NCBI RefSeq assembly: GCF_014647475.1
Contig: NZ_BMPG01000002.1
Span: 558,001 to 622,000, forward strand
From: Halocalculus aciditolerans
GTDB taxonomy: Archaea > Halobacteriota > Halobacteria > Halobacteriales > Halobacteriaceae
Direction of reading: 5' to 3'
Length of the DNA stretch: 64,000 bases
Shown here: piece by piece, positions 7,650 through 15,019 of the stretch
Layout of the letters: every line of letters starts with the position of its first letter
Numbering within the stretch: the stretch's first letter is position 1
Program-made: the position numbers and the translations under genes
Notes under the pieces: generated by a model
Databases searched by the model: none
What the model was told of the DNA's origin: nothing
Seen by the model: the letters and a program-made list of their open reading frames with translations, nothing else

Positions 7650-9077
7650 TCAGGCGAGGAGGTCTTTCGCGCGCTGGGCTTCGTGCTGGACGATGACGTT
7701 CGGTTCGTCGGCGTACGCCGCGGCGGTTTCGAGCGCGTCGGCGGTGCCGATCTGGACGAGCGCCCAGGCCGCGCTGGCGCGCACCGGGTCGGCTTCGGCG
7801 TCGTCAGCGAGGACGTCGCCGAGCGGCCGGATGGCGCGCGTGTCGCCGAGGAGTCCGAGGGCGCGCGCGGCCTGTCCGCGGACGCCGTCGTTCTCGGCGT
7901 CGAGTTCGTTCGCGACGTCCTGCGTGACGTCGGTGTCGCCGATTTCGCCGGCGGCCTTGAGCGCGGTCTTCTGGAGCGCGGGGTTCGAGTCGGCGTCGAG
8001 GTAGTCGCGGACGGCGTCGAGGCCCTCGGGGACGCCCATCTTCCCGATGGCTTCGATAGCGGGGATGTCGCGGCGTTTCGCCTTCTGCTTCATCGCGTCG
8101 AGCCCCGCGGGGTTCCCCATGCGCTTCATCGCTTCCTTCGAGTGGCGTTCGACGTGCTGGCTCTCCCCCATCAGGTCGAGGTAGAGCGCCACCATCTCTG
8201 CGTTGTCGCGCTTCGTCCACTCCTTCAGCGCCGACCACTCCGGCGGGAAGTCCTTGAACTTCTCGCCGAGCACGTCGTAGAACCCCTCGTACTGGAGTTT
8301 CTCGCGCGTGCTGAAGTCGCCGAACTCCTTCGCGTCGTCGAGCGCGGCGTCGAGGTCGTCGACCGCGTCGAGGAGCGTCTGAATCGTCTCGGCGTCCTCG
8401 TCCGCGTCCAGTTCGGCGTCCTCGACCGCGTCGACGGCCGCTTCGAGCGCGGACGAATCCACGTCCTCTCCTTCATCCTCGCCGTCGCGCGTGAGTGAGG
8501 TGCCGAGCGCGTCGTTGAGCGCGTCGAGGAAGGCCTCGATGGCGGCCGGGGCGTCGTCCTGTCCGGACTCCACCCAGCGCGTGTTCTCCACCGTCGACGT
8601 CGACCCCTGGATGCCGGAGACGACGTCCTCGCCGTACGGGCCGCGCTGGGCGTCGACGTCGTCCTGGAGGTCCTGAATCGTGTTCCCGAGCTCCTCTCGG
8701 GGGTCCTCGACCTCCTCGTCTTCGCCCTCGGGCTCCTCCGGTTCGGGGATGTCGGCGGCTTCGAGGTCGGATTCGATGGCTTCGAGCGTCGCGTCGAGCT
8801 CGTCGAGGTCCGCTTCCGTCTCGGCGGCCTCGACGCCGTCGGCGACCTCGCGGAGGCGTTCGCGGAACTGCTCGACGAGTTCCTCGCCGGTCGGCTCCTC
8901 GGTGGACTCGGCGGTTTCCTCGGTGGATTCGTCGGCTTCCGGCGATTCCTGTTCCGCTGCCGCCTCGGTCGACTCCTCGGTGGATTCGACGGGTTCCTCG
9001 GTGGACTCGGCGGCTTCCTCGGTGGACTCCGTGGGCTCGGAGGGGGCGTCCTCGGGTTCGTCGTCCCCGTCAGTCAT
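7650..9077 (-). CDS. Acidic HEAT-repeat protein with Ser-Thr-Glu-rich N-terminus
   Basis: The protein is 475 residues. Residues about 14-65 are a low-complexity stretch with five ESTEE units. Next comes an acidic, probably coiled-coil region (about 65-150) and then a helical middle. The C-terminal 170 residues are HEAT/PBS-lyase-type helical repeats (IEAIGKMGVPEGLDAVRDYL, LKAAGEIGDTDV, ARALGLLGDTRAIRPLGDVL, AWALVQIGTADALE). Such repeats usually form protein-binding scaffolds. There is no signal peptide, so it is likely cytoplasmic. Partner and role are unknown. Confidence 0.75.
   Translation of the reverse strand: MTDGDDEPEDAPSEPTESTEEAAESTEEPVESTEESTEAAAEQESPEADESTEETAESTEEPTGEELVEQFRERLREVADGVEAAETEADLDELDATLEAIESDLEAADIPEPEEPEGEDEEVEDPREELGNTIQDLQDDVDAQRGPYGEDVVSGIQGSTSTVENTRWVESGQDDAPAAIEAFLDALNDALGTSLTRDGEDEGEDVDSSALEAAVDAVEDAELDADEDAETIQTLLDAVDDLDAALDDAKEFGDFSTREKLQYEGFYDVLGEKFKDFPPEWSALKEWTKRDNAEMVALYLDLMGESQHVERHSKEAMKRMGNPAGLDAMKQKAKRRDIPAIEAIGKMGVPEGLDAVRDYLDADSNPALQKTALKAAGEIGDTDVTQDVANELDAENDGVRGQAARALGLLGDTRAIRPLGDVLADDAEADPVRASAAWALVQIGTADALETAAAYADEPNVIVQHEAQRAKDLLA
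8883..9038 (-). repeat. Degenerate tandem repeat encoding ESTEE units
   Basis: The DNA repeats variants of a Glu-Ser-Thr-Glu-Glu coding unit (read on the plus strand as cctcggtggactc) five or more times with irregular spacers. It is inside the HEAT-repeat gene and produces its disordered acidic N-terminus. Confidence 0.7.
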
Positions 9078-9119
9078 ACTCCGATTTTCCCGTGAGACGC
9101 CTATCAGCGTTTCCCTTCC

Positions 9120-9797
9120 CTACTCGCGCCGCGCGTACACCCGCGGGCCGAAGACGAGGTAGGCGACGGCGAACGCGAGGAGGACGCGCGGGAAGAGCCC
9201 GTCGAGGAGGCGGGGGAAGAGCACGACGACGGCCTGAACGGCCCCCATGACGAGCGCGTGTCTGGGCCGGAGGTCGGGGTAGCGACGCGTCGTCACCATC
9301 AGGGCGGCGAGCGCGACGGTGAGGGCGACGAGGCCGACGGGACTGGTGAAGCCGGCGAGGACGCCGACGGCGATGATGGTGCCGGCGAGCGTCGACGGAA
9401 CGCCCTCCGTGTGCGCGTTCTCGACGTCGTGGGCGGTGTAGAGGGCGAGGCGGACGACGGCCATTCCGACGAAGACCGCGCCGGCGATGACGGCGAGGGC
9501 GAAGGCGAGCGACGCGCTCCCCCACGCGGAGCGAGCGACGGCGACGACGACGGCCGCGGGGGCGACGCCGAACGAGGCGACGTCGGCGAGCGAGTCGAGG
9601 TAGGGGCCGACGTCCGTGCCGCCGTAGCGGCGCGCGAGCAGGCCGTCGACGGCGTCGAGGATGGCCGCGAGGAGGACGAGGCGCGCGGCGAGGCGCGGGG
9701 AGACCGCGGCCGCGGCGACCGCGCAGAAGCCGAGCGCGGCGTTCCCCGCGGTGACGGCGTCCGCCGCCCCGAGGCGACCCGCAAAGCGGGGTTGCAT
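9120..9797 (-). CDS. CDP-alcohol phosphatidyltransferase (archaetidylserine synthase-like)
   Basis: The 225-residue integral membrane enzyme carries the CDP-alcohol transferase signature DAVDGLLAR followed by GPYLDSLAD, whose Asp residues bind Mg and CDP. Several hydrophobic helices follow to the C-terminus. It would exchange CMP of CDP-archaeol for a polar alcohol to make a phospholipid headgroup. The early position of the motif and the GNAALGF start resemble phosphatidylserine-synthase-type members. The alcohol used, serine or another, cannot be decided. The gene is only 42 bases downstream of the HEAT-repeat gene and on the same strand as it. Confidence 0.8.
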   Translation of the reverse strand: MQPRFAGRLGAADAVTAGNAALGFCAVAAAAVSPRLAARLVLLAAILDAVDGLLARRYGGTDVGPYLDSLADVASFGVAPAAVVVAVARSAWGSASLAFALAVIAGAVFVGMAVVRLALYTAHDVENAHTEGVPSTLAGTIIAVGVLAGFTSPVGLVALTVALAALMVTTRRYPDLRPRHALVMGAVQAVVVLFPRLLDGLFPRVLLAFAVAYLVFGPRVYARRE

Positions 9798-9918
9798 ACC
9801 CGGGACTCACACGCCGAGGCGGCCTTGCCTCTTTCCATCCCGAGCGCGGCGGCCGACCGCCCGACGCTGCGGGTCCGTCGACAGCACGTTTTTCATCGCC
9901 CCCCGCGAAGCGAAGGGT

Positions 9919-11709
9919 ATGGCTCGCGAGCGCGCACAACTCGTCCTCATCGCGGGAATCGGTATCGCGGTGACGTTCGTCGCGCTCGCGCTCATCCTCA
10001 ACACCGTCATCTACACGGAGAACCTCGCGACGCGCTCCACTGCCGACGGCGAAGCCGCCATCACGGTCGAGGACGCGGCGATAACGGGCGTGAACGGCCT
10101 CATCAGCGAGGCGAACTACCACGACTACGACTCCTACGGCGCGCTCGCCCGCGCGTTCGACCGCGGCGTCGCGGCGTTCACACAGAGCGAGCAGGTACAC
10201 CGCGCCACCCACGGCACGCTGTTGAACGTCTCGGTCGACGGCACGACGAACGGCACGCACGTCGTCCAGGAGTCGAACCGGACGCTGGCGAACGCCGACG
10301 GCGACGCCAACTGGGACGCGGCGCGGAACGTCGACGGCGTTCGCGCGTTCCGCCTGAACCTCTCCGCGAACTCGCTCGACAGCGGCGACGCCCTCGGAGT
10401 CACCGTCGACGGCAGCGACCCCGGCGACGCGTGGACGGGGACGCTCAGCGCGGATAGCACCGGCACGCCCACGCTGACGACCGGCGGTGAGACCTACACC
10501 GCGACGGACGCCGGGCAGTGGGTGACCCTCGACGTGACCGGTGGAACGTTCAACGGTACGGCCCTCTCGGCCATCGACCTCCCGGAGAACGGCCCGTACA
10601 CCATCAAAATCGCGAACGGCGGCGACGCGACCGGCCGCTACGCGTTCGTCGTCGACCAGCGCTACAGCGACTTCGGGAGTCAGTACGGCGGCTTCTTCGA
10701 GCCCGAGTACCCCTACTCGAACACCGTGAGCGAGTCGCCGTACGCCGTTCGCGGCATCTACAGCGCCGACGTGACGTTCACCTACCGCAGCGAGAGCGTC
10801 GCGTACACGAACACGCCGACGCTCCGGCCGGAGGAGAAACCCGGCGGCGAGCCGTTCGCCGTCGCAGTGCCGCGGGGCATCCTGAACTACGTTACGGACG
10901 CGGGCGACACGCTGAACGCGTTCTACTCGAACGGCACGCACACCGGGTACGCGATGCCGGCGGGCGTGACCGCGACGAGCATCGGGCCGGAGACGAACCT
11001 CGACGGCGACGAGGCCGCGGAGTTCCCCGTCGTCTACGATAACAAGTCGGTCGCGCTCGTGGACGAATCGACCGGAGAGACCGACACGATCGCCGTCGAG
11101 CCGAACGCGCAGAGCTCGAACGCGCTCCTCTGGACGGGGTCGTTCCGCGGCGGGAGCACCGCCGTCTGGTACGCCGGCGACTCCAGGGACTTCATCCACA
11201 ACGCGACCACGAGCAGCGTGACCGCGGAAGCCTACGACGTGTCGAGCAACGGCATCTCGGCCGTCGCCGGCGCGGCGGACATCGACGGGAGCGGCGCGGA
11301 CGAACTCGTCTACGTCGACGGCAGCGGCCAGCTCCGCTACGTCACGGCGGCCGGCGTCACGGAGCAGAAGATCGAGAACGGCGGGACGGGAGCGAACTAC
11401 GGTCCCGGCGTCGGCCGGCCCTACGACTTCGACGGCGACGGCACCGCCCGCGTCCCGTTCGTCGACGGGTCGAACAACCTGAAGCTCATCGGCGCTGGCG
11501 GCACCCCGACGACGGTCGTCTCCGGGAACGTCGCGAAAGCCCCGCTCGGCGTTTTCGACGTCGACACCGACGGCAGCATGGAGATCGTCTTCGTTCAGGA
11601 CGGGTCGCTCTACTACGTCGACGACGTCACCGGGACGCCGAACGTCACCCAGCTCACGGACTCGGACGGCGACCCCGTCACGGTCGTCGAGGGCCCCGGT
11701 GCCGCTTAG
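9919..11709 (+). CDS. Membrane-anchored surface protein with pilin-like N-terminus and FG-GAP-type repeats
   Basis: The 596-residue protein begins MARERAQLVLIAGIGIAVTF, a short charged stretch and a hydrophobic helix like those of haloarchaeal type IV pilin-like proteins. The exported body contains many NxT/S sequons. From about residue 360 there are four Asp/Gly-rich FG-GAP/VCBS-type calcium-loop repeats (DGDEAAEFPVV, DIDGSGADELVYVD, DFDGDGTARVPFVD, DVDTDGSMEIVFV), suggesting a partial beta-propeller. I chose the ATG at 9919; the upstream in-frame extension is Arg/Ala-rich shadow sequence. No pilus genes are adjacent, so a role in adhesion is only a guess. Confidence 0.7.
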   Translation: MARERAQLVLIAGIGIAVTFVALALILNTVIYTENLATRSTADGEAAITVEDAAITGVNGLISEANYHDYDSYGALARAFDRGVAAFTQSEQVHRATHGTLLNVSVDGTTNGTHVVQESNRTLANADGDANWDAARNVDGVRAFRLNLSANSLDSGDALGVTVDGSDPGDAWTGTLSADSTGTPTLTTGGETYTATDAGQWVTLDVTGGTFNGTALSAIDLPENGPYTIKIANGGDATGRYAFVVDQRYSDFGSQYGGFFEPEYPYSNTVSESPYAVRGIYSADVTFTYRSESVAYTNTPTLRPEEKPGGEPFAVAVPRGILNYVTDAGDTLNAFYSNGTHTGYAMPAGVTATSIGPETNLDGDEAAEFPVVYDNKSVALVDESTGETDTIAVEPNAQSSNALLWTGSFRGGSTAVWYAGDSRDFIHNATTSSVTAEAYDVSSNGISAVAGAADIDGSGADELVYVDGSGQLRYVTAAGVTEQKIENGGTGANYGPGVGRPYDFDGDGTARVPFVDGSNNLKLIGAGGTPTTVVSGNVAKAPLGVFDVDTDGSMEIVFVQDGSLYYVDDVTGTPNVTQLTDSDGDPVTVVEGPGAA

Positions 11710-11881
11710 ACACGGGAGCGCGGCGAACGTTCGAGTGGACCGGCGAAAGCGAGTGGTTCGGTGAGAGAGAGGGACGCGGTGGAAGTGAGCGAGGAGCGGA
11801 ATCGGGAGCAAGAGCGGCGAGAGGGGGGAGAGCTTCGACTGGAGCCCCGGAGAGCCCCCGTCGGGGCGGATTCGAGAGCGG

Positions 11882-12484
11882 TTAGATCTCGCGGAACGCG
11901 CTCTCCATGCCGTCGACGTCCTCGAAGCCGTCGCGGGTGGCGGTTTCGAGTTCTTCGAGGCGTTCGCGGAGTTCGGCGAGCGCGTCGCTCTGCGATTGCT
12001 CGGTCGGGGTGAGTTGGGATTCGAGCGCGCCGACTTTCGCGGAGACGGCGTAGTACTCCTGGAGGTCCTCGTCGTAGGAGAGGCGGGCGTGGAGTTCTTC
12101 GACGACGTCGATGACGCCGTCGCGCTCGACGGGTTTCACGAGGTATTCGTCGAACTCCATCTCGACGATGTCCTCGCTGGGTTCGACGGCGGTGACCATG
12201 GAGACGCGGCAGTCGAGGCCGCGGTCGCGGATTTCGTCGAGGACGTCGCCGCCGGACATCTCGGGCATGCGGCGGTCGAGGAGGACGACGTCGATGTCGT
12301 CGTCGAGTTTTTCGAGCGCTTCTTCGCCGCCGTAGGCGGTTTCGACGTCGAACTCGCTGGTGAGCCAGAGCCGGAAGGTCTCGGCTAAGTCGGTGTCGTC
12401 GTCGACGACGAGGACTCGGGGTTCAGTCGCCTCCGGGCTCTCGGTAGACGCCTGACCACCACCATCAGGGTATTTCGATGACAT
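11882..12484 (-). CDS. HalX-domain response regulator
   Basis: The protein is 200 residues. The receiver domain (about 22-135) shows the acidic pocket VVDDDTD, phospho-acceptor Asp70 in VVLLDRRMP and the switch Lys in YLVKPV. The C-terminal part is the helical, coiled-coil-like HalX domain found in haloarchaeal regulators, so no classic DNA-binding output is evident. The ATG at 12484 is preferred to the longer frame because a TATA box lies at 12531-12537. It is next to, and downstream of, the histidine kinase at 12563-14473 on the same strand, so that kinase is a plausible partner, although the TATA box suggests separate transcription. Confidence 0.85.
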   Translation of the reverse strand: MSSKYPDGGGQASTESPEATEPRVLVVDDDTDLAETFRLWLTSEFDVETAYGGEEALEKLDDDIDVVLLDRRMPEMSGGDVLDEIRDRGLDCRVSMVTAVEPSEDIVEMEFDEYLVKPVERDGVIDVVEELHARLSYDEDLQEYYAVSAKVGALESQLTPTEQSQSDALAELRERLEELETATRDGFEDVDGMESAFREI

Positions 12485-12530
12485 AGGGGGGAGTGGGCTC
12501 CTTCTAGCTGGGCTAGAGGTAACCCGCACG

Positions 12531-12540
12531 GTATAATCTT
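12531..12540 (-). promoter_or_regulatory. TATA box of the HalX regulator
   Basis: Read leftward this is AAGATTATAC, about 47 bases before the ATG at 12484. It lies in the short gap after the kinase stop codon, so the regulator probably has its own promoter with a short leader. Confidence 0.45.
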
Positions 12541-12562
12541 GCGGCCGTAGTCAGACCGAGAA

Positions 12563-14473
12563 TTAGTCCGGAGTGCGGTCGCCACCGACGGCGTCGCGCT
12601 CGGCGTCGGCGAGCGGGAGTTCGACGGTGAAGACCGCGCCCTCGGGGTCGTTGTCGGCGACGGCGATGCGGCCGCCGTAGGTGTCGACGATCTCGCGGAC
12701 GAGGTAGAGGCCGAACCCGCTGCCGGGGCTGGAGAGGCCCTTGACGCCCTTATCGAAGACGTCGTCTTTCTCGTCGTCGGGGACGCCGGGGCCGTTGTCA
12801 GCGACGTGGACGACGGCGACGCCGGCGTCCGCGTCCGCGGTGGCCTCGATAGCGACCCGCGGGTCGGGTTTGTCGTTGTGCTGGACGGCGTTCGTGAGGA
12901 GGTTCTCGAAGAGCTCGGGGAGGAGGTCGTCGGCGAGCACGTCGACGGCGGGGAGGGCGTCGACGCGGACGGCGGCGGCGGGGTGGGCGTCGCGGAGTTT
13001 CGCGACTTCGCGTTCGAGGGTGTCGGCGAGCGCGACGGGTTCGAGTTCGTGGTCGGCGCGCTCGACGATAGTCTGCATGAAGGCGCGGATGGTCTCGATG
13101 AGGGAGACCATGTCGTCGACGCGGTCGTCGACGACGGCGAGGTGGTCTTCGTGCGATTCGTCGACGTTCCCCTTGAGGAGGTCGACGCGGGCGTCGACGA
13201 CGTTCATGCCGTTGAGGAGGTTGTGGCGGAGGATGCGGTTGATGAACTCGAGTCGTTCGCGCTCGTGTTGGACGCGCGCTTCGCGGTCGAGGCGGCGGAG
13301 CGTCTCGGTGAGGTGGGTGGTGAGGAGTTCGGCGGCGGTGCCGTCGCGTTCGTCGAAGACGTCGACGGGCCCCCAGGTCTGGAGCGCGCCGCGGTCGCCG
13401 ACGCCGGCGGTGACGACGGCGTACGTACGGCCGTCGCGCGTCGTCGTCCCGAAGACGGGGTCGCCGGTCTCGGCGGCCTCGGTGATGGCGTTCGGACAGA
13501 TCGGCTCCGCGGCGTTGCGGGCGGTGACGACGTCGCCGTCGAGGGAGAGGACCGCGCCTTCGAAGTCGAAGGCTTCGGCGACGGCGTCCATGGCGAGGGC
13601 GTGTGCGCGTTCGCGTTCGGTCGCGCCGCCGAGCTGCGAGGCGACGTCGTGGAGGTATTCGACGCGGTTGCGTTCGGCGCGCTCTTCGGCGAGGCGTTTC
13701 TGGTCGGTGACGTCGGTGTACACGACGTAGCCGCCGGTGTCGGATTCGAGCGGGACGAACCGGCGGAGGAAGAGGCGGTCGCCGGCGGCGGTCTCGCGGT
13801 GGACTTCGGACTCGGTGGCTTCGCGGACGTCGTCGGGTGTGACGCGGCGGTCGAGCGCGTCGCCGCTGGCGGGTTCGACGACGTCGCGGAGGCGGCGGCC
13901 TTCGGCGGCCCGCCCGTCGGCGAACGTCGAGCGGAACTGACCGTTCGCGTGAGTGACGACGGCGTCGCCGTCCGCGAAAGAGAGTTCGGCGACGCAGTCG
14001 GTGGTGTTCTCGAAGAGCGCGCCGAACCGGTCGCGTTCGGTTTCGAGGCGTTCCGTTCGCGCTTCGGTGCGGGCGTCGGAGACGCCGATGAAGATGCCGA
14101 GGACGGCGGCGGCGACGATGGCGTCGGCGGCGATGACGAAGGGCTTCAGGTCGTCCTGGACGACGAGTTGGATGCCGATGACCCAGACGTGGAGGGCGAC
14201 GGCGGCGACGACGGTGACGACGCCCCAGGCGGCGACGGTGTCGGCGTAGTCGGTGTCGCGGTCGCTCGCGGCGAGCCAGACGCCGGCGGCGACGACGAGG
14301 GCGGCGCAGAGCACGGGGAGCGCGTTCTCGAGGAGCGTGGAGAACGGGAGCTTCCGCTGGAGGTAGACGTCGGTGAAGACGTCGTAGACGGGGACGACGA
14401 CGAGGAGAGCGCCGAGAGCGATGAGCGCGCCCGGCCCGACGAAGGGGCGGACGCGCTCGGCGAGACGACTCAC
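12563..14473 (-). CDS. Membrane PAS-GAF-type sensor histidine kinase
   Basis: The 636-residue protein has four to five N-terminal membrane helices (about 12-135). A PAS domain follows (about 150-265, RFGALFENTTDCVAEL to YTDVTDQ), then a GAF-like region (about 285-395). The dimerisation helix carries the H-box Arg-His417-Asn in RILRHNLLNGM. The HATPase has an N-box (FENLLTNAVQHN), a G1 box (VADNGPGVP) and a G2 box (GSGFGLYLVREIV). It would autophosphorylate on His417 in response to an unknown membrane, redox or light cue. The adjacent HalX regulator is a candidate partner. Confidence 0.88.
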   Translation of the reverse strand: MSRLAERVRPFVGPGALIALGALLVVVPVYDVFTDVYLQRKLPFSTLLENALPVLCAALVVAAGVWLAASDRDTDYADTVAAWGVVTVVAAVALHVWVIGIQLVVQDDLKPFVIAADAIVAAAVLGIFIGVSDARTEARTERLETERDRFGALFENTTDCVAELSFADGDAVVTHANGQFRSTFADGRAAEGRRLRDVVEPASGDALDRRVTPDDVREATESEVHRETAAGDRLFLRRFVPLESDTGGYVVYTDVTDQKRLAEERAERNRVEYLHDVASQLGGATERERAHALAMDAVAEAFDFEGAVLSLDGDVVTARNAAEPICPNAITEAAETGDPVFGTTTRDGRTYAVVTAGVGDRGALQTWGPVDVFDERDGTAAELLTTHLTETLRRLDREARVQHERERLEFINRILRHNLLNGMNVVDARVDLLKGNVDESHEDHLAVVDDRVDDMVSLIETIRAFMQTIVERADHELEPVALADTLEREVAKLRDAHPAAAVRVDALPAVDVLADDLLPELFENLLTNAVQHNDKPDPRVAIEATADADAGVAVVHVADNGPGVPDDEKDDVFDKGVKGLSSPGSGFGLYLVREIVDTYGGRIAVADNDPEGAVFTVELPLADAERDAVGGDRTPD

Positions 14474-14521
14474 GACGGAACGGACGGGGGTTCGGCGGGA
14501 AAGTGTTTGGGCCCGGTCGTG

Positions 14522-14911
14522 TCAGGCTTCGCCGCAGACGATGACGGGGCGGGAGGAAGAGAGGATGACGCCCTGCGTGACGCTGCCGAAGAGGACTTTG
14601 CCGGCGGGGGTGCGTTTGCGGGCGGCGACGCAGACGGCGTCGACGTCGTGGTCGTCGGCGGCGTCGAGGATGGATTCGGTGGATTCGCCGCTGCCTTCGG
14701 CGAGCTGGACGGTGACGCCGGCGTCTTCGAGTTTCTCGCGGGCGCGGCGGACGGCGGCGACCTGGTTGACGGACGCGCCTTCGGGGTTGTCCTCGAAGTT
14801 GTGGAAGAGGATGGCTTCGACTTCGTCGCGGCCGGGCAGGTCGGCGATGGCTTCGGCCTGTTCGAGCGCTCGTTCGCGGTCGTCGTCGATAGCGACCAGT
14901 ACGGTGTACAT
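14522..14911 (-). CDS. Universal stress protein, UspA family
   Basis: The 129-residue single UspA domain begins MYTVLVAIDDD. Its C-terminal nucleotide-binding loop is degenerate but recognisable (LFGSVTQGVILSSSRPVIV, the usual G-2x-G-9x-S/T region). Such proteins are cytoplasmic stress or energy-state sensors that bind ATP or similar ligands. It lies 48 bases upstream of the kinase gene on the same strand and is divergent from PEP carboxylase. Confidence 0.85.
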   Translation of the reverse strand: MYTVLVAIDDDRERALEQAEAIADLPGRDEVEAILFHNFEDNPEGASVNQVAAVRRAREKLEDAGVTVQLAEGSGESTESILDAADDHDVDAVCVAARKRTPAGKVLFGSVTQGVILSSSRPVIVCGEA

Positions 14912-15019
14912 GCCCCGTCTTTCTCACCGGGGGGTTGTAACCGTTTGCCACACGGAGTTACTACGGTAATACTCAATCCATCCCGGGGATTGAAGCGTCA
15001 TGCTATCGAGTGCCACGCC

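Noticed and set aside
9070-11811. A leftward 913-codon open frame.
   Set aside because: It is Val/Arg/Asp-rich with no motif and lies opposite the FG-GAP protein and in another frame over the phosphatidyltransferase; typical high-GC shadow.
11710-11881. Purine-rich stretch after the FG-GAP gene as a regulatory RNA.
   Set aside because: It is a 172-base G/A-rich run between convergent genes with only a weak CCCCG/CGGGG stem; nothing separates it from ordinary spacer.
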